The notes under the pieces were generated by a model, which was not told where the DNA came from, did not search any database, and worked only from the letters and a program-made list of their open reading frames with translations. Positions 25,453 to 33,597 of a stretch of DNA of 56,497 bases are shown here, piece after piece (position 1 is the first letter of the stretch; every line of letters starts with the position of its first letter). The stretch is from an uncultured Lachnospiraceae bacterium (lineage in GTDB: Bacteria; Bacillota; Clostridia; Lachnospirales; Lachnospiraceae), in contig CAJURU010000020.1 in NCBI GenBank assembly GCA_910588845.1, positions 1-56,497 of the forward strand, written 5' to 3'. The position numbers and the translations under genes were made by a program.

Positions 25453-26688
25453 ATGAAACCGACAAAAGAGGAATGGTATATTGGAATAGAGGCAGGCAGG
25501 CAATGGACGCAGATAAGCTGTTACCATGCCGGGCTGTCGGAGCCGGAGACCAAGAGCACCTTAGCGGGGTCAGAAATGTATCTGATTCCCACGGCAATCT
25601 GCAAGCGTAAGCAGGGCGGCCAGTGGTGTTTCGGGGAAGAGGGAAGGCGTCTGGCAGAATCCGGGGAAGGGTTTTATGCCGCCGACCTTTTGAAGCGTGC
25701 ATTTGGGGAAGAGATTGTTACGCTGGACCGTGATTATGCGGCGCGGGATTTGCTGGGCGTATTTTTTCGTAAACTGCTGCGTCTGGCGCTTCCGCCGCGG
25801 GGGATTGAGGCAGTGACGAAATGCGTATTTTCTCTGGAAGAGGTTACGGAAGAATCTGTGGCGTTTTTGCAGCAGTTTGCGGAAAAACTAGGTTTTACCG
25901 AGGAACAGGTGCAGATTCAGGATCATCGCGAAAGTTTCTATGCTTATGTGGTTTCGCAGGAGCCGTCTTTGTGGAAACAGCAAGTACTGCTGTTTGAGGA
26001 GGAAGGCAGCGGCGTATATTGCCGCTTGTTTTCCTGTAATAGCAAGGTCAGCCCAATGATTGCGCAGGTAGGCGAAGTGTTTATGGGTAAGCTGCCGGAG
26101 GATGCACGGCAGCGTGATATGGAATTTGCCGCAATGGTGAAGAGAGCTTTGGCGGGCAGGCTTGTCACTGCGGTATACCTCATTGGTTCCGGCTTTGAAG
26201 GCGGTTGGATGGAGGAATCCCTGCGGCTTATCTGCCGCAACCGCAGGGCGTTCCAGGGCAAGAACCTCTATACGAAAGGCGCCTGTTATGCCGGAATACT
26301 CCTTTGCCGCAGTGAGGAGGCTAAGACTGTATATTTCTGCGATTACAAAGTAAAAGATAATATTATGTTAAAGTCCGTCAAAGGGGACAGCGAATGGTTC
26401 TGTCCGCTTATCGAGGCGGGAAGCAACCGCCATCAGATTAAAAAGGATTTGCGTATATTATTGGAGGGGAATCCGGTTTTGGAACTCTGGGTGCAGGAAC
26501 CGGGAAGCCGGGAGGCAAGGATTGAGAGCCTGGAACTGCCGGGACTGGCGCCTATTGAGAATGAGAGGAACAGGCTGTCTCTCAATGTTACTTGTGCACA
26601 AGGCGGAAGGGTTGTTTTGAAAGTGCATGATTTGGGCTGGGGACAGATGCGGCCGGCGAGTGGTTTGGAATGGGAGTTTGAGATTTGA
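25453..26688 (+). CDS. DUF5716 family protein (Hsp70/actin-like fold)
   Basis: A 411-residue protein of the DUF5716 family. Its opening WYIGIEAGRQWTQISCYH resembles the phosphate-1 motif of actin/Hsp70-type ATPases (GID-G-T-S), and AVYLIGSGFEGGWMEESLRL resembles the adenosine motif, so an Hsp70-like ATPase core is likely, with a C-terminal beta-rich part (LSLNVTCAQGGRVVLKVHDL). ATP binding is inferred and some motif residues differ from classical Hsp70. ATG 25453 has GGAG upstream; a TTG six bases earlier is in frame. It lies 18 bases after the DUF5717 gene. Confidence 0.75.
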   Translation: MKPTKEEWYIGIEAGRQWTQISCYHAGLSEPETKSTLAGSEMYLIPTAICKRKQGGQWCFGEEGRRLAESGEGFYAADLLKRAFGEEIVTLDRDYAARDLLGVFFRKLLRLALPPRGIEAVTKCVFSLEEVTEESVAFLQQFAEKLGFTEEQVQIQDHRESFYAYVVSQEPSLWKQQVLLFEEEGSGVYCRLFSCNSKVSPMIAQVGEVFMGKLPEDARQRDMEFAAMVKRALAGRLVTAVYLIGSGFEGGWMEESLRLICRNRRAFQGKNLYTKGACYAGILLCRSEEAKTVYFCDYKVKDNIMLKSVKGDSEWFCPLIEAGSNRHQIKKDLRILLEGNPVLELWVQEPGSREARIESLELPGLAPIENERNRLSLNVTCAQGGRVVLKVHDLGWGQMRPASGLEWEFEI

Positions 26689-26751
26689 CATGACTATGCA
26701 AAAACTCAAGGGGATAAGAATTGAGGCTAAATGAACAGAATGGAGAAAACA

Positions 26752-27555
26752 ATGAGCAGAATGTGGATTTGCGAGGGGCAGCTGGCAGAAAAACCTCTGG
26801 CCGTAAATGCCGGCGTAAACCTGTACTCCTTCGAGGAAGTGTGTTATTATCTATACCAGAATGCAGAGTCTGTGGAGGAAAGCTTTTACAATGAGGCGTT
26901 ATGTCAATGGCTTTCAGATGAACTTGGCATGGAAGAGCTGGCGGCTGCCATCCGCGAAGGAATTGAGGCTGGACAAAGCGGCGGTTGGTGTATGGGACAA
27001 ATCTTGGCTGCCGGGGGATTATACAGCCATAAGGAGATAACCAAGGCAGTTTCGATTGTTCAGAGTATGGAGAGCACGGGCCCTGCACAGCGGGCAAAGC
27101 TTAGGGGCGATCGCCTGCTGAGGTCAGGGAAATACCGCAAAGCCTGGATAGAATACCAAAAAGCATTGGAAGAGGAAAGCGATTTGTTTTTCAAGGGGCG
27201 GGTCTGGCATAACCTGGGTACTTTGTATGCCAGGCAATTTCTGTTTGCGGCTGCCGGGGAATGTTATAAGCGTGCCTATGAGATTGGGCAGCAGACCGTG
27301 AGCAGCGAGGCCTACCTCTTTGCTTTGGCATGTATGGACGGGGCGTCCAAAGAGCTGGGATTGGGCGGCGCAGCCGTACGGAGGCAGAACCAACTGTCTG
27401 CACACAACAGCGCAGTCGTACAGAATCCGGGCAGCATAGACAAGGCGCTGGAAGAACTGCGTGAGAAGAAGGTTTCCGGGGACCGTGCAGGTTATGAGGA
27501 TATGTTAGAAAATTTGCTGCTAAAATTGAGATTAGAGTATAGGAAAAGTGAGTAG
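26752..27555 (+). CDS. TPR-containing protein of the DUF5716/DUF5717 cluster
   Basis: A 267-residue, probably cytoplasmic protein. The N-terminal half (MWICEGQLAEKPLAVNAGVN; YSFEEVCYYLYQNAESVEES) is a conserved module found with this cluster in related bacteria, as far as I recall. The second half has tetratricopeptide-like helices (about 115-190: RLLRSGKYRKAWIEYQKALE; WHNLGTLYARQFLFAAAGEC followed by YKRAYEIG). Probably a scaffold for the neighbouring proteins. I chose ATG 26752 with GGAG upstream; an in-frame ATG at 26731 (GAGG four bases before) is almost as good. Its stop abuts the next gene. Confidence 0.7.
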   Translation: MSRMWICEGQLAEKPLAVNAGVNLYSFEEVCYYLYQNAESVEESFYNEALCQWLSDELGMEELAAAIREGIEAGQSGGWCMGQILAAGGLYSHKEITKAVSIVQSMESTGPAQRAKLRGDRLLRSGKYRKAWIEYQKALEEESDLFFKGRVWHNLGTLYARQFLFAAAGECYKRAYEIGQQTVSSEAYLFALACMDGASKELGLGGAAVRRQNQLSAHNSAVVQNPGSIDKALEELREKKVSGDRAGYEDMLENLLLKLRLEYRKSE

Positions 27556-27556
27556 A

Positions 27557-28738
27557 ATGGGATTATTCAGAAAAAAGAAAAGACCTAAGTATGTAGATGA
27601 ATTATGGAGCTCAAACGCGCCGGAACCCCACGTACAGGGGGCTGCGACGAAGCCCGCGCCAGCTGCGGCGCAGCAGAAAAATACGGCGATGGAATATTGC
27701 GAGCAGATTCTTACGGCGGCGAAAGCCCTGGAGGAGACGAAGCGGGATTATAAAATTGCTACAGATTATCTGACGGATATCCAGAAAATTGAGGATTTAC
27801 CAGAAAAGGAATTTGCCGAGATTCAGGAAGTGGCGCAGCATGTCGTGGAATTGAACAGAACGCGGGACGATTACCTGAATAAATCACGGAACATTTCTGA
27901 CGCGCAGTTTGCCCAGATGGAACAGTTGGAAGAGCAGATGCCGAGCATTATCAGGCGCCTCAAGGAGAACGAGGCCTACCAGACGACAGTGAAGCGGGAT
28001 ATGCAGTATCTGGAGGGAGAAAAAGAGGAATGGCGTTATTATAAAGACGCTCTGGAGCAGGAGAGCCGCGTGCTGCGTAAGTTGTTATATGTTCTGGCGG
28101 GCGTATTTGCAGCGGCAGCAATTTTAATTGTTGCGTTGGGGCTGGCGCTTCATTTTGATATTACGCTGCCTTTCCTTGTAGCGACGCTGGCAGCGGCGGC
28201 TGTGGGCACGGGAATGGTCTGGCGTCTGCAAAATGATAGTTTGGACATCAAACGGTCGCAGGCTAATATCAATCGGGCGATTACGCTTTTAAACAAGATT
28301 TCGTTTAAATATGTGAACGTTACGAATGCGGTAGATTATGCGTGTGAGAAATATCATGCCAAGAATTCCTATGAGCTCAATTATATCTGGGAACAGTATC
28401 TTGAAGAAGTGCGCGAACGGGAAAAATATGAGAAAACGAACGATGAGCTTGAATATTTTAACGACAAGCTGATGATGTTGCTGCACAGATACCGCCTTTA
28501 CGACACGAAAATCTGGATTCACCAGGCGCAGGCAATTTTGGATAAGAAAGAGATGGTAGAAGTCAAGCATGAGCTGTTGGTACGACGCCAGAAACTGCGC
28601 TCCACGATGGAAGGACAGATAGCGAATATCCAGAAAGCGAAATCAGACATTTTAAAGATTGTCAGGGAGCGGCCGGGCGACGATGTAGAAATAAAAAGTA
28701 TTTTAAAATCCGTAGATGAAATTTGCGGGCTGGCATAG
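27557..28738 (+). CDS. Coiled-coil protein with two membrane helices
   Basis: A 393-residue protein, not recognised by family. It begins MGLFRKKKRPKYVDELW, then an alanine/proline-rich linker, a long coiled coil (about 50-170), two membrane helices separated by a short loop (LLYVLAGVFAAAAILIVALG and LPFLVATLAAAAVGTGMVW), and a second coiled coil (about 220-390). Both coiled coils face the same side, most likely the cytoplasm, so it could anchor the DUF5716/DUF5717 proteins to the membrane (inference). Start ATG 27557 is one base after the TPR stop; a GTG at 27548 would overlap it by eight bases but has poor ribosome-site spacing. Confidence 0.72.
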   Translation: MGLFRKKKRPKYVDELWSSNAPEPHVQGAATKPAPAAAQQKNTAMEYCEQILTAAKALEETKRDYKIATDYLTDIQKIEDLPEKEFAEIQEVAQHVVELNRTRDDYLNKSRNISDAQFAQMEQLEEQMPSIIRRLKENEAYQTTVKRDMQYLEGEKEEWRYYKDALEQESRVLRKLLYVLAGVFAAAAILIVALGLALHFDITLPFLVATLAAAAVGTGMVWRLQNDSLDIKRSQANINRAITLLNKISFKYVNVTNAVDYACEKYHAKNSYELNYIWEQYLEEVREREKYEKTNDELEYFNDKLMMLLHRYRLYDTKIWIHQAQAILDKKEMVEVKHELLVRRQKLRSTMEGQIANIQKAKSDILKIVRERPGDDVEIKSILKSVDEICGLA

Positions 28739-28749
28739 GCATTATGTAC

Positions 28750-28778
28750 TTGTTTTTATTGAACTTGTGAAGTATAAT
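28750..28778 (+). promoter_or_regulatory. Promoter of the hybrid histidine kinase gene
   Basis: TTGTTT (28750-28755), a 17-base spacer and TATAAT (28773-28778), 66 bases ahead of the start codon, which has a near-perfect AAGGAGG. Confidence 0.65.
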
Positions 28779-28844
28779 CTTTTTGAATAGGTAGATTCAT
28801 ACAATATGATTCATGTCATTATCTGATCATAAGGAGGAAATATC

Positions 28845-31800
28845 ATGTACCACTGTCACGTACATTTTTATCTGTTTGGCCAACAGAGCAGAATCTTTGA
28901 AGTAATAAAGGAGATGCCCCCTCTTGAACATTTTGCTCATGAATATATGGAAAGCAGCGAACCGAAGGAAGCATTGGCAGCCAGGGCGGACGTGATTATT
29001 GCCGATCTGCGCGCTCCGGACGCGAAAGCCGCTGTGAAGGAGCTTATTCAGGCAAAATCCCAATCGGCGGAACTTATCTTGTTGGCAGAGAAAGAGCAAG
29101 TCAGCGTTCTCACAGACGATTATGCAGAGATTAAGGATATTTGGATTTGTCCCATGCCGGAAGAAGAAATCCGTTTTCGTTTTCTGAGATGGCAGCAGGA
29201 TTATAAAATGGGCAAGGAATATTGGCAGGCAAGACATTTCTGGGAGGCTACGATCAACAATGTTCCCAACTTAATCTGGTATAAAGACAAAAATGGCATT
29301 CATGAGAAGGTCAATGACAGTTTCTGCAAAACAGTAGGTAAGACTAAGCAGCAAGTGGAAGGACGGGGTCACGCTTATATCTGGGATGTGGAACAGGACG
29401 ATCCGGCATGCATTGAGTCGGAGCGGGAAGTTATGGAAAGCCGGAAAACCTGCGTATCGGAAGAAATTATCCAGACGGGGGCAGGGGAGCGTACATTGAC
29501 AACGTATAAATCTCCGTTGTACGATTTGGACGGCAGCGTGATGGGTACTGTCGGCGTGGCGATTGACGTGACGCAGGAACGCATATATGAACAGGAAATT
29601 ATACATAAGAATCAGACGTTGGAGAAGATTTTTACGTCTATAGACTGCGGCGTTATGCTTCACACATTGGATGGCAAAGTAGTTATCAATGTCAACCGGG
29701 CGGCGTTGCAAATTCTCGGCTATGAGAGCCAGGAAGAATTGATGGCGGACGGCTTTGATTTGGTAGCGGAGACGGTTATGGAGGAAGACAGGCAGAAGCT
29801 CAGAAGGTGCATTATGGAGCTGGAAAAAGAAGGGGACACTGTCAGCACCGAATACCGTGTACAGCATAAAAATGGTGAAATTCTGCATGTTATGGGCACT
29901 ATCAAAATTATAGAGGAGAATGGGAAGCTGTTCTATCAGAGATTCCTTTTGGACTGCACGGCGCAGAAGCTTCAGGAGAAGAGGAATGAAAAACGGCAGG
30001 AAGAGTTGATCCATGCTTTAAGCATAGATTACAATATTGTCTGCTGTTTTGATCTCGATTTGGATTTAGGCATTGCTCTGCGCAATAATGAGGAGGAGGG
30101 GCGTGCGTTCGCCTCCGACGAAAAGGGCAGAATTTCATTCCAGACGAGCATGGAGAACTACATAGAGCAATTTGTACATATCGACGACCGGCAAATGTTT
30201 AGGGAAGCTATTGCTTTGGAACGCCTGAGAAAGGAACTGGCGGAAAAGAAGCAGCATTATGTAAATTATCGCGCCGTTTTGCAGGATGAGACAAAATATT
30301 TCCAGCTCAAGGTAGTGCGTACCGGAGGCTGGAGCGAGAAACATGGAATTGTAGTGGGAATCCGCTGTGTGGATGAGGAAACCCGCAATGAAATGGAGAA
30401 GAAGGCGCTTCTCGAAAATACCCTGCGGCAGGCGAATCAGGCAAGCAAGGCTAAGAGCATCTTCCTGTCCAATATGTCCCACGATATCCGTACGCCGATG
30501 AATGCTATTGTTGGATTTACGGCGCTTGCTATTACGCATATTGACGAGCGGGATCAGGTAGAGGAATATCTCAAGAAAATTATGACCTCGGGCAATCATC
30601 TGTTGAGCCTAATCAATGACGTCCTGGACATGAGCCGTATTGAGAGCGGTAAGATGCATGTAGATGAGAAACCGTGTAGTTTGCCGGATATTCTTCATGG
30701 GCTGCGCAGTATTTTGCAGGCTGACATCCGCGCGAAGCAGTTGGATCTGTATATTGACGCCGTGGATGTTGTGGACGAGGAAATCTACTGTGATAAACTG
30801 CGCTTGAACCAGGTGCTTTTGAACCTCCTGAGTAATGCTGTCAAGTATACGGGCGCAGGAGGCATGATCAGTATGCGCATTATCCAGAAAGCAGGCGCGC
30901 CGAAGGGTTATGCCAATTATGAATTTAATATCAGGGATAACGGTATCGGCATGAGCGAAGATTTTGTGGCGCACATTTTTGAGCCGTTTGAGCGTGAGAA
31001 GAGCTCAACAAACAGTGGAATTCAGGGGACTGGCCTTGGAATGGCAATCACGAAGAATATTGTGGATATGATGAACGGCACGATTGAAGTGAAAAGCGAG
31101 CAGGATGTCGGCACGGAAGTCAAAGTTTGCTTTACGTTCCAGTTGAATTCGGATGTGAAGGAGCCGGAGGATATACCGGAGCTGAAAAATTGCCGGGCAT
31201 TGGTGGTGGATGATGATTTCAATACCTGCGACAGCGTTACTTATATGTTGACGGAGATTGGTATGCGCGCAGAATGGACGCTGTCAGGCAAGGAGGCGCT
31301 GTTGCGTACCCGCCAGGCGGTCAGCAGAGGAGACAATTATACGGTTTACGTGGTGGATTGGATGCTGCCTGATATGAATGGGCTTGAGGTTACCAGGCGA
31401 ATACGCAAGGAGATGGGTGAAGAAGTGCCTATTGTCCTGTTGACTGCATATGACTGGCTGGATATTGAGGATGAAGCGAAGGAGGCCGGGGTAACAGCGT
31501 TTTGCAGCAAGCCGTTATTCTATTCAGAATTACACCGCTGCCTGCATTCCCTTGTGTACATGGAGGAAGAAGAGAATGAGCGTGAAGAGGACAGTGGGAA
31601 GAAACGCCATACCGGACGCATTTTGCTGGCGGAAGACAATGAGCTCAACCAGGAGATTGCCACAGTGATTCTCGAGGATGCAGGATTTAGCGCAGAGGTG
31701 GCGGAAAATGGACAGATTGCCGTGGATATGCTGAAGAAATCAGAGCCGGGATATTATCAGTTGGTGCTTATGGACGTGCAGATGCCGGTGATGAACGGCT

Positions 31801-31988
31801 ATGAGGCGACGAGGAAAATCCGCGCGCTGGAGAATCCCCAATTGTCCAAGATACCCATTTTTGCCATGACGGCAAATGCATTTGAAGAAGATAAAAAAGA
31901 GGCGTTGGCATGCGGGATGAATGGGCACCTGGCAAAGCCAATAGAGATTGACGTCTTGTTTGAAACGTTGGAGCGCGTGATGCGATAG
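28845..31988 (+). CDS. Soluble hybrid sensor histidine kinase with two receiver domains
   Basis: A 1,047-residue cytoplasmic hybrid kinase; no membrane helix is visible. Order: an N-terminal degenerate receiver-like domain (about 1-110; DVIIADLRAPDAK), a PAS domain (about 128-250; NNVPNLIWYKDKNGIHEKVN) with PAC, a second PAS (about 260-375), a third PAS-like region (about 385-510), HisKA with H546 in NMSHDIRTPMNAIVG, HATPase_c (RDNGIGMSEDFV and GTGLGMAITK), receiver 1 with D838 in VVDWMLPDMNG, and receiver 2 with D977 in VLMDVQMPVMNGYEA. Input is presumably a cytoplasmic metabolite, redox state or partner protein. No phosphotransfer or output protein is adjacent, though Spo0A (0.7 kb) is a conceivable distant phosphorelay target. 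Confidence 0.9.
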   Translation: MYHCHVHFYLFGQQSRIFEVIKEMPPLEHFAHEYMESSEPKEALAARADVIIADLRAPDAKAAVKELIQAKSQSAELILLAEKEQVSVLTDDYAEIKDIWICPMPEEEIRFRFLRWQQDYKMGKEYWQARHFWEATINNVPNLIWYKDKNGIHEKVNDSFCKTVGKTKQQVEGRGHAYIWDVEQDDPACIESEREVMESRKTCVSEEIIQTGAGERTLTTYKSPLYDLDGSVMGTVGVAIDVTQERIYEQEIIHKNQTLEKIFTSIDCGVMLHTLDGKVVINVNRAALQILGYESQEELMADGFDLVAETVMEEDRQKLRRCIMELEKEGDTVSTEYRVQHKNGEILHVMGTIKIIEENGKLFYQRFLLDCTAQKLQEKRNEKRQEELIHALSIDYNIVCCFDLDLDLGIALRNNEEEGRAFASDEKGRISFQTSMENYIEQFVHIDDRQMFREAIALERLRKELAEKKQHYVNYRAVLQDETKYFQLKVVRTGGWSEKHGIVVGIRCVDEETRNEMEKKALLENTLRQANQASKAKSIFLSNMSHDIRTPMNAIVGFTALAITHIDERDQVEEYLKKIMTSGNHLLSLINDVLDMSRIESGKMHVDEKPCSLPDILHGLRSILQADIRAKQLDLYIDAVDVVDEEIYCDKLRLNQVLLNLLSNAVKYTGAGGMISMRIIQKAGAPKGYANYEFNIRDNGIGMSEDFVAHIFEPFEREKSSTNSGIQGTGLGMAITKNIVDMMNGTIEVKSEQDVGTEVKVCFTFQLNSDVKEPEDIPELKNCRALVVDDDFNTCDSVTYMLTEIGMRAEWTLSGKEALLRTRQAVSRGDNYTVYVVDWMLPDMNGLEVTRRIRKEMGEEVPIVLLTAYDWLDIEDEAKEAGVTAFCSKPLFYSELHRCLHSLVYMEEEENEREEDSGKKRHTGRILLAEDNELNQEIATVILEDAGFSAEVAENGQIAVDMLKKSEPGYYQLVLMDVQMPVMNGYEATRKIRALENPQLSKIPIFAMTANAFEEDKKEALACGMNGHLAKPIEIDVLFETLERVMR

Positions 31989-32100
31989 ACGTGCCTGGCA
32001 AAGTAAAACGCAGAAGCAGAGGTTCTGATATTCATACATAAAGTGTTTATAATTTACATGAGTGGGCATACTTTTTAAAAAAGAAAAAGGAGTGCGCGAG

Positions 32101-32259
32101 ATGGACAGATATTTATGTGAACCCTGCGGTTATGTGTATGACCCTAAAGTGGGAGATCCTGATCACGATATACCGGCAGGAACAGCCTTTGAAGATTTGC
32201 CGGATGATTGGGTTTGCCCCTGGTGCGGGCTGGGCAAAGACGTGTTTGTGAAAGAGTAA
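32101..32259 (+). CDS. Rubredoxin
   Basis: A 52-residue iron protein with the two cysteine pairs YLCEPCGYVYDP and WVCPWCGLGKD that bind one Fe(SCys)4, and the conserved AGTAFEDLPDDWVCP segment. It is an electron carrier in the cytoplasm, typically for peroxide or oxygen detoxification in anaerobes. ATG at 32101 follows AAAAGGAG; the frame is open from 32062, but that start lies too close to the -10-like TATAAT at 32048-32053. Single gene with its own terminator. Confidence 0.95.
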   Translation: MDRYLCEPCGYVYDPKVGDPDHDIPAGTAFEDLPDDWVCPWCGLGKDVFVKE

Positions 32260-32265
32260 GGATGA

Positions 32266-32317
32266 CGCCTCTAAAGCAGTGACAATAAGGAATGCTTTAG
32301 GGGCGCTGTTTTTCTTT
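32266..32317 (+). terminator. Terminator after rubredoxin
   Basis: A 13-bp stem (32266-32278 with 32293-32305, one G-U pair) followed by CTGTTTTTCTTTT. Confidence 0.88.
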
Positions 32318-32393
32318 TCCGGCAAAAACTTGCCGCGTGAAAGCGCCAGTGGTCTTACAATGGAAAAAATATGCCCGCTGGCATAAGAATTGA

Positions 32394-32421
32394 TTGCGGT
32401 TACCTGTTTTTATGATATAAT
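32394..32421 (+). promoter_or_regulatory. Promoter of the DHH phosphoesterase gene
   Basis: TTGCGG (32394-32399), a 16-base spacer and TATAAT (32416-32421) preceded by an extended TGA. Confidence 0.65.
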
Positions 32422-32459
32422 TTAGAAGAGCGAAAAATAACGGCGAGGAGGAAATAAAA

Positions 32460-33380
32460 GTGAGATTAGTTACCCGTTCGGATTTTGATGGATTGGTCTG
32501 CGGCGCGTTGTTGTTGGAGGCAGGAATTATTGATAGTTGGAAATTTGCGCACCCCAAGGATTTACAAGATGGATTAGTGGAAGTGGATGCGAACGATTGT
32601 CTGGCAAACGTGCCTTATGTGGAAGGGTGTGGACTGTGGTTCGACCATCACTCCAGCGAGCATGAGAGATTGGCGTTGGAAGGGAAATATAAGGGGGAGA
32701 GCCGGATTACACCGTCGTGTGCAAGGATTATCTATGAGTATTATGGTGGCAAAGAACGTTTCCCGCAGTTTGACGAGATGATGGAGGCGGTAGATAAGGT
32801 GGACTCCGGCAACCTGACAATAGACGAGGTCATGCATCCGACGGGGTGGATTTTGGTAGGGTTTCTGATGGACCCTAGAACGGGGCTTGGCAGATGGAGA
32901 CAGTTTACGATTCCCAATTACCGTCTGATGGAAGTGCTGATGGAGGCATGCCGCACAATGTCTACGGAGGAAATTCTCAATCTTTCAGATGTGAAGGAAC
33001 GAATTGAAGTATATTGGGAGCAGGCGGAGAAATTCAAAGAGATGGTGGAAAAATACACCAGGGTGGAAGGAAATGTTATTATCTCGGATTTGCGCGGCGT
33101 AGACCCCATCTATACCGGCAACCGTTTTATGATTTACAGCATGTATCCGGAACAGAATATTTCCGCGTGGATTGTCAGCGGGCGCGGCGGCCAGGGATGT
33201 TCCGCAGCAGTGGGCTACAGTATTCTCAACAAGACATGCGAGGTTAATGTGGGCAGTTTGATGCTGAAGTATAACGGCGGCGGGCATAAGAAGGTCGGCA
33301 CCTGCCAGTTTTCCAATGAAAATATGGAAACGGAGCTGCCCAAAATGCTGGCAGAGCTCTGTGAGCTAGCCAATAAATAA
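32460..33380 (+). CDS. DHH-family phosphoesterase, exopolyphosphatase-like
   Basis: A 306-residue phosphoesterase. The N-terminal DHH domain has the metal motifs RSDFDG (residue 7 onward), ANDC and the defining WFDHHSSEH (DHH) motif; the C-terminal DHHA1-type domain has LKYNGGGHKKVGTCQF, the glycine-rich substrate loop. Relatives hydrolyse polyphosphate, nanoRNA or cyclic dinucleotide products; the substrate here is not clear. Start is GTG at 32460 behind AGGAGG. Single gene with its own promoter and terminator. Confidence 0.85.
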   Translation: MRLVTRSDFDGLVCGALLLEAGIIDSWKFAHPKDLQDGLVEVDANDCLANVPYVEGCGLWFDHHSSEHERLALEGKYKGESRITPSCARIIYEYYGGKERFPQFDEMMEAVDKVDSGNLTIDEVMHPTGWILVGFLMDPRTGLGRWRQFTIPNYRLMEVLMEACRTMSTEEILNLSDVKERIEVYWEQAEKFKEMVEKYTRVEGNVIISDLRGVDPIYTGNRFMIYSMYPEQNISAWIVSGRGGQGCSAAVGYSILNKTCEVNVGSLMLKYNGGGHKKVGTCQFSNENMETELPKMLAELCELANK

Positions 33381-33455
33381 AAGGCGGATGTTTAAGCGCA
33401 GGTATTTTTTTGTGCGGAAAATAGTATCCAATTATAATTAAAAAAGGTACTTTAT

Positions 33456-33494
33456 GGCAGGCGTTTTCAGGGGTGTGGAAGCGCCTGTCTTTTT
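33456..33494 (+). terminator. Terminator after the DHH gene
   Basis: GGCAGGCG with an extended T-rich stem (33456-33468 with 33477-33489) followed by TTTTT. Confidence 0.8.
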
Positions 33495-33597
33495 ATTAAA
33501 ATCTATCAGTTAAAGGCTTCCAAAAATCTGCGGTTTATGTTATGATATGAAAGATAATATTTTATCAATACTAATTCAAAAAGCGGAGGAATTTAAG

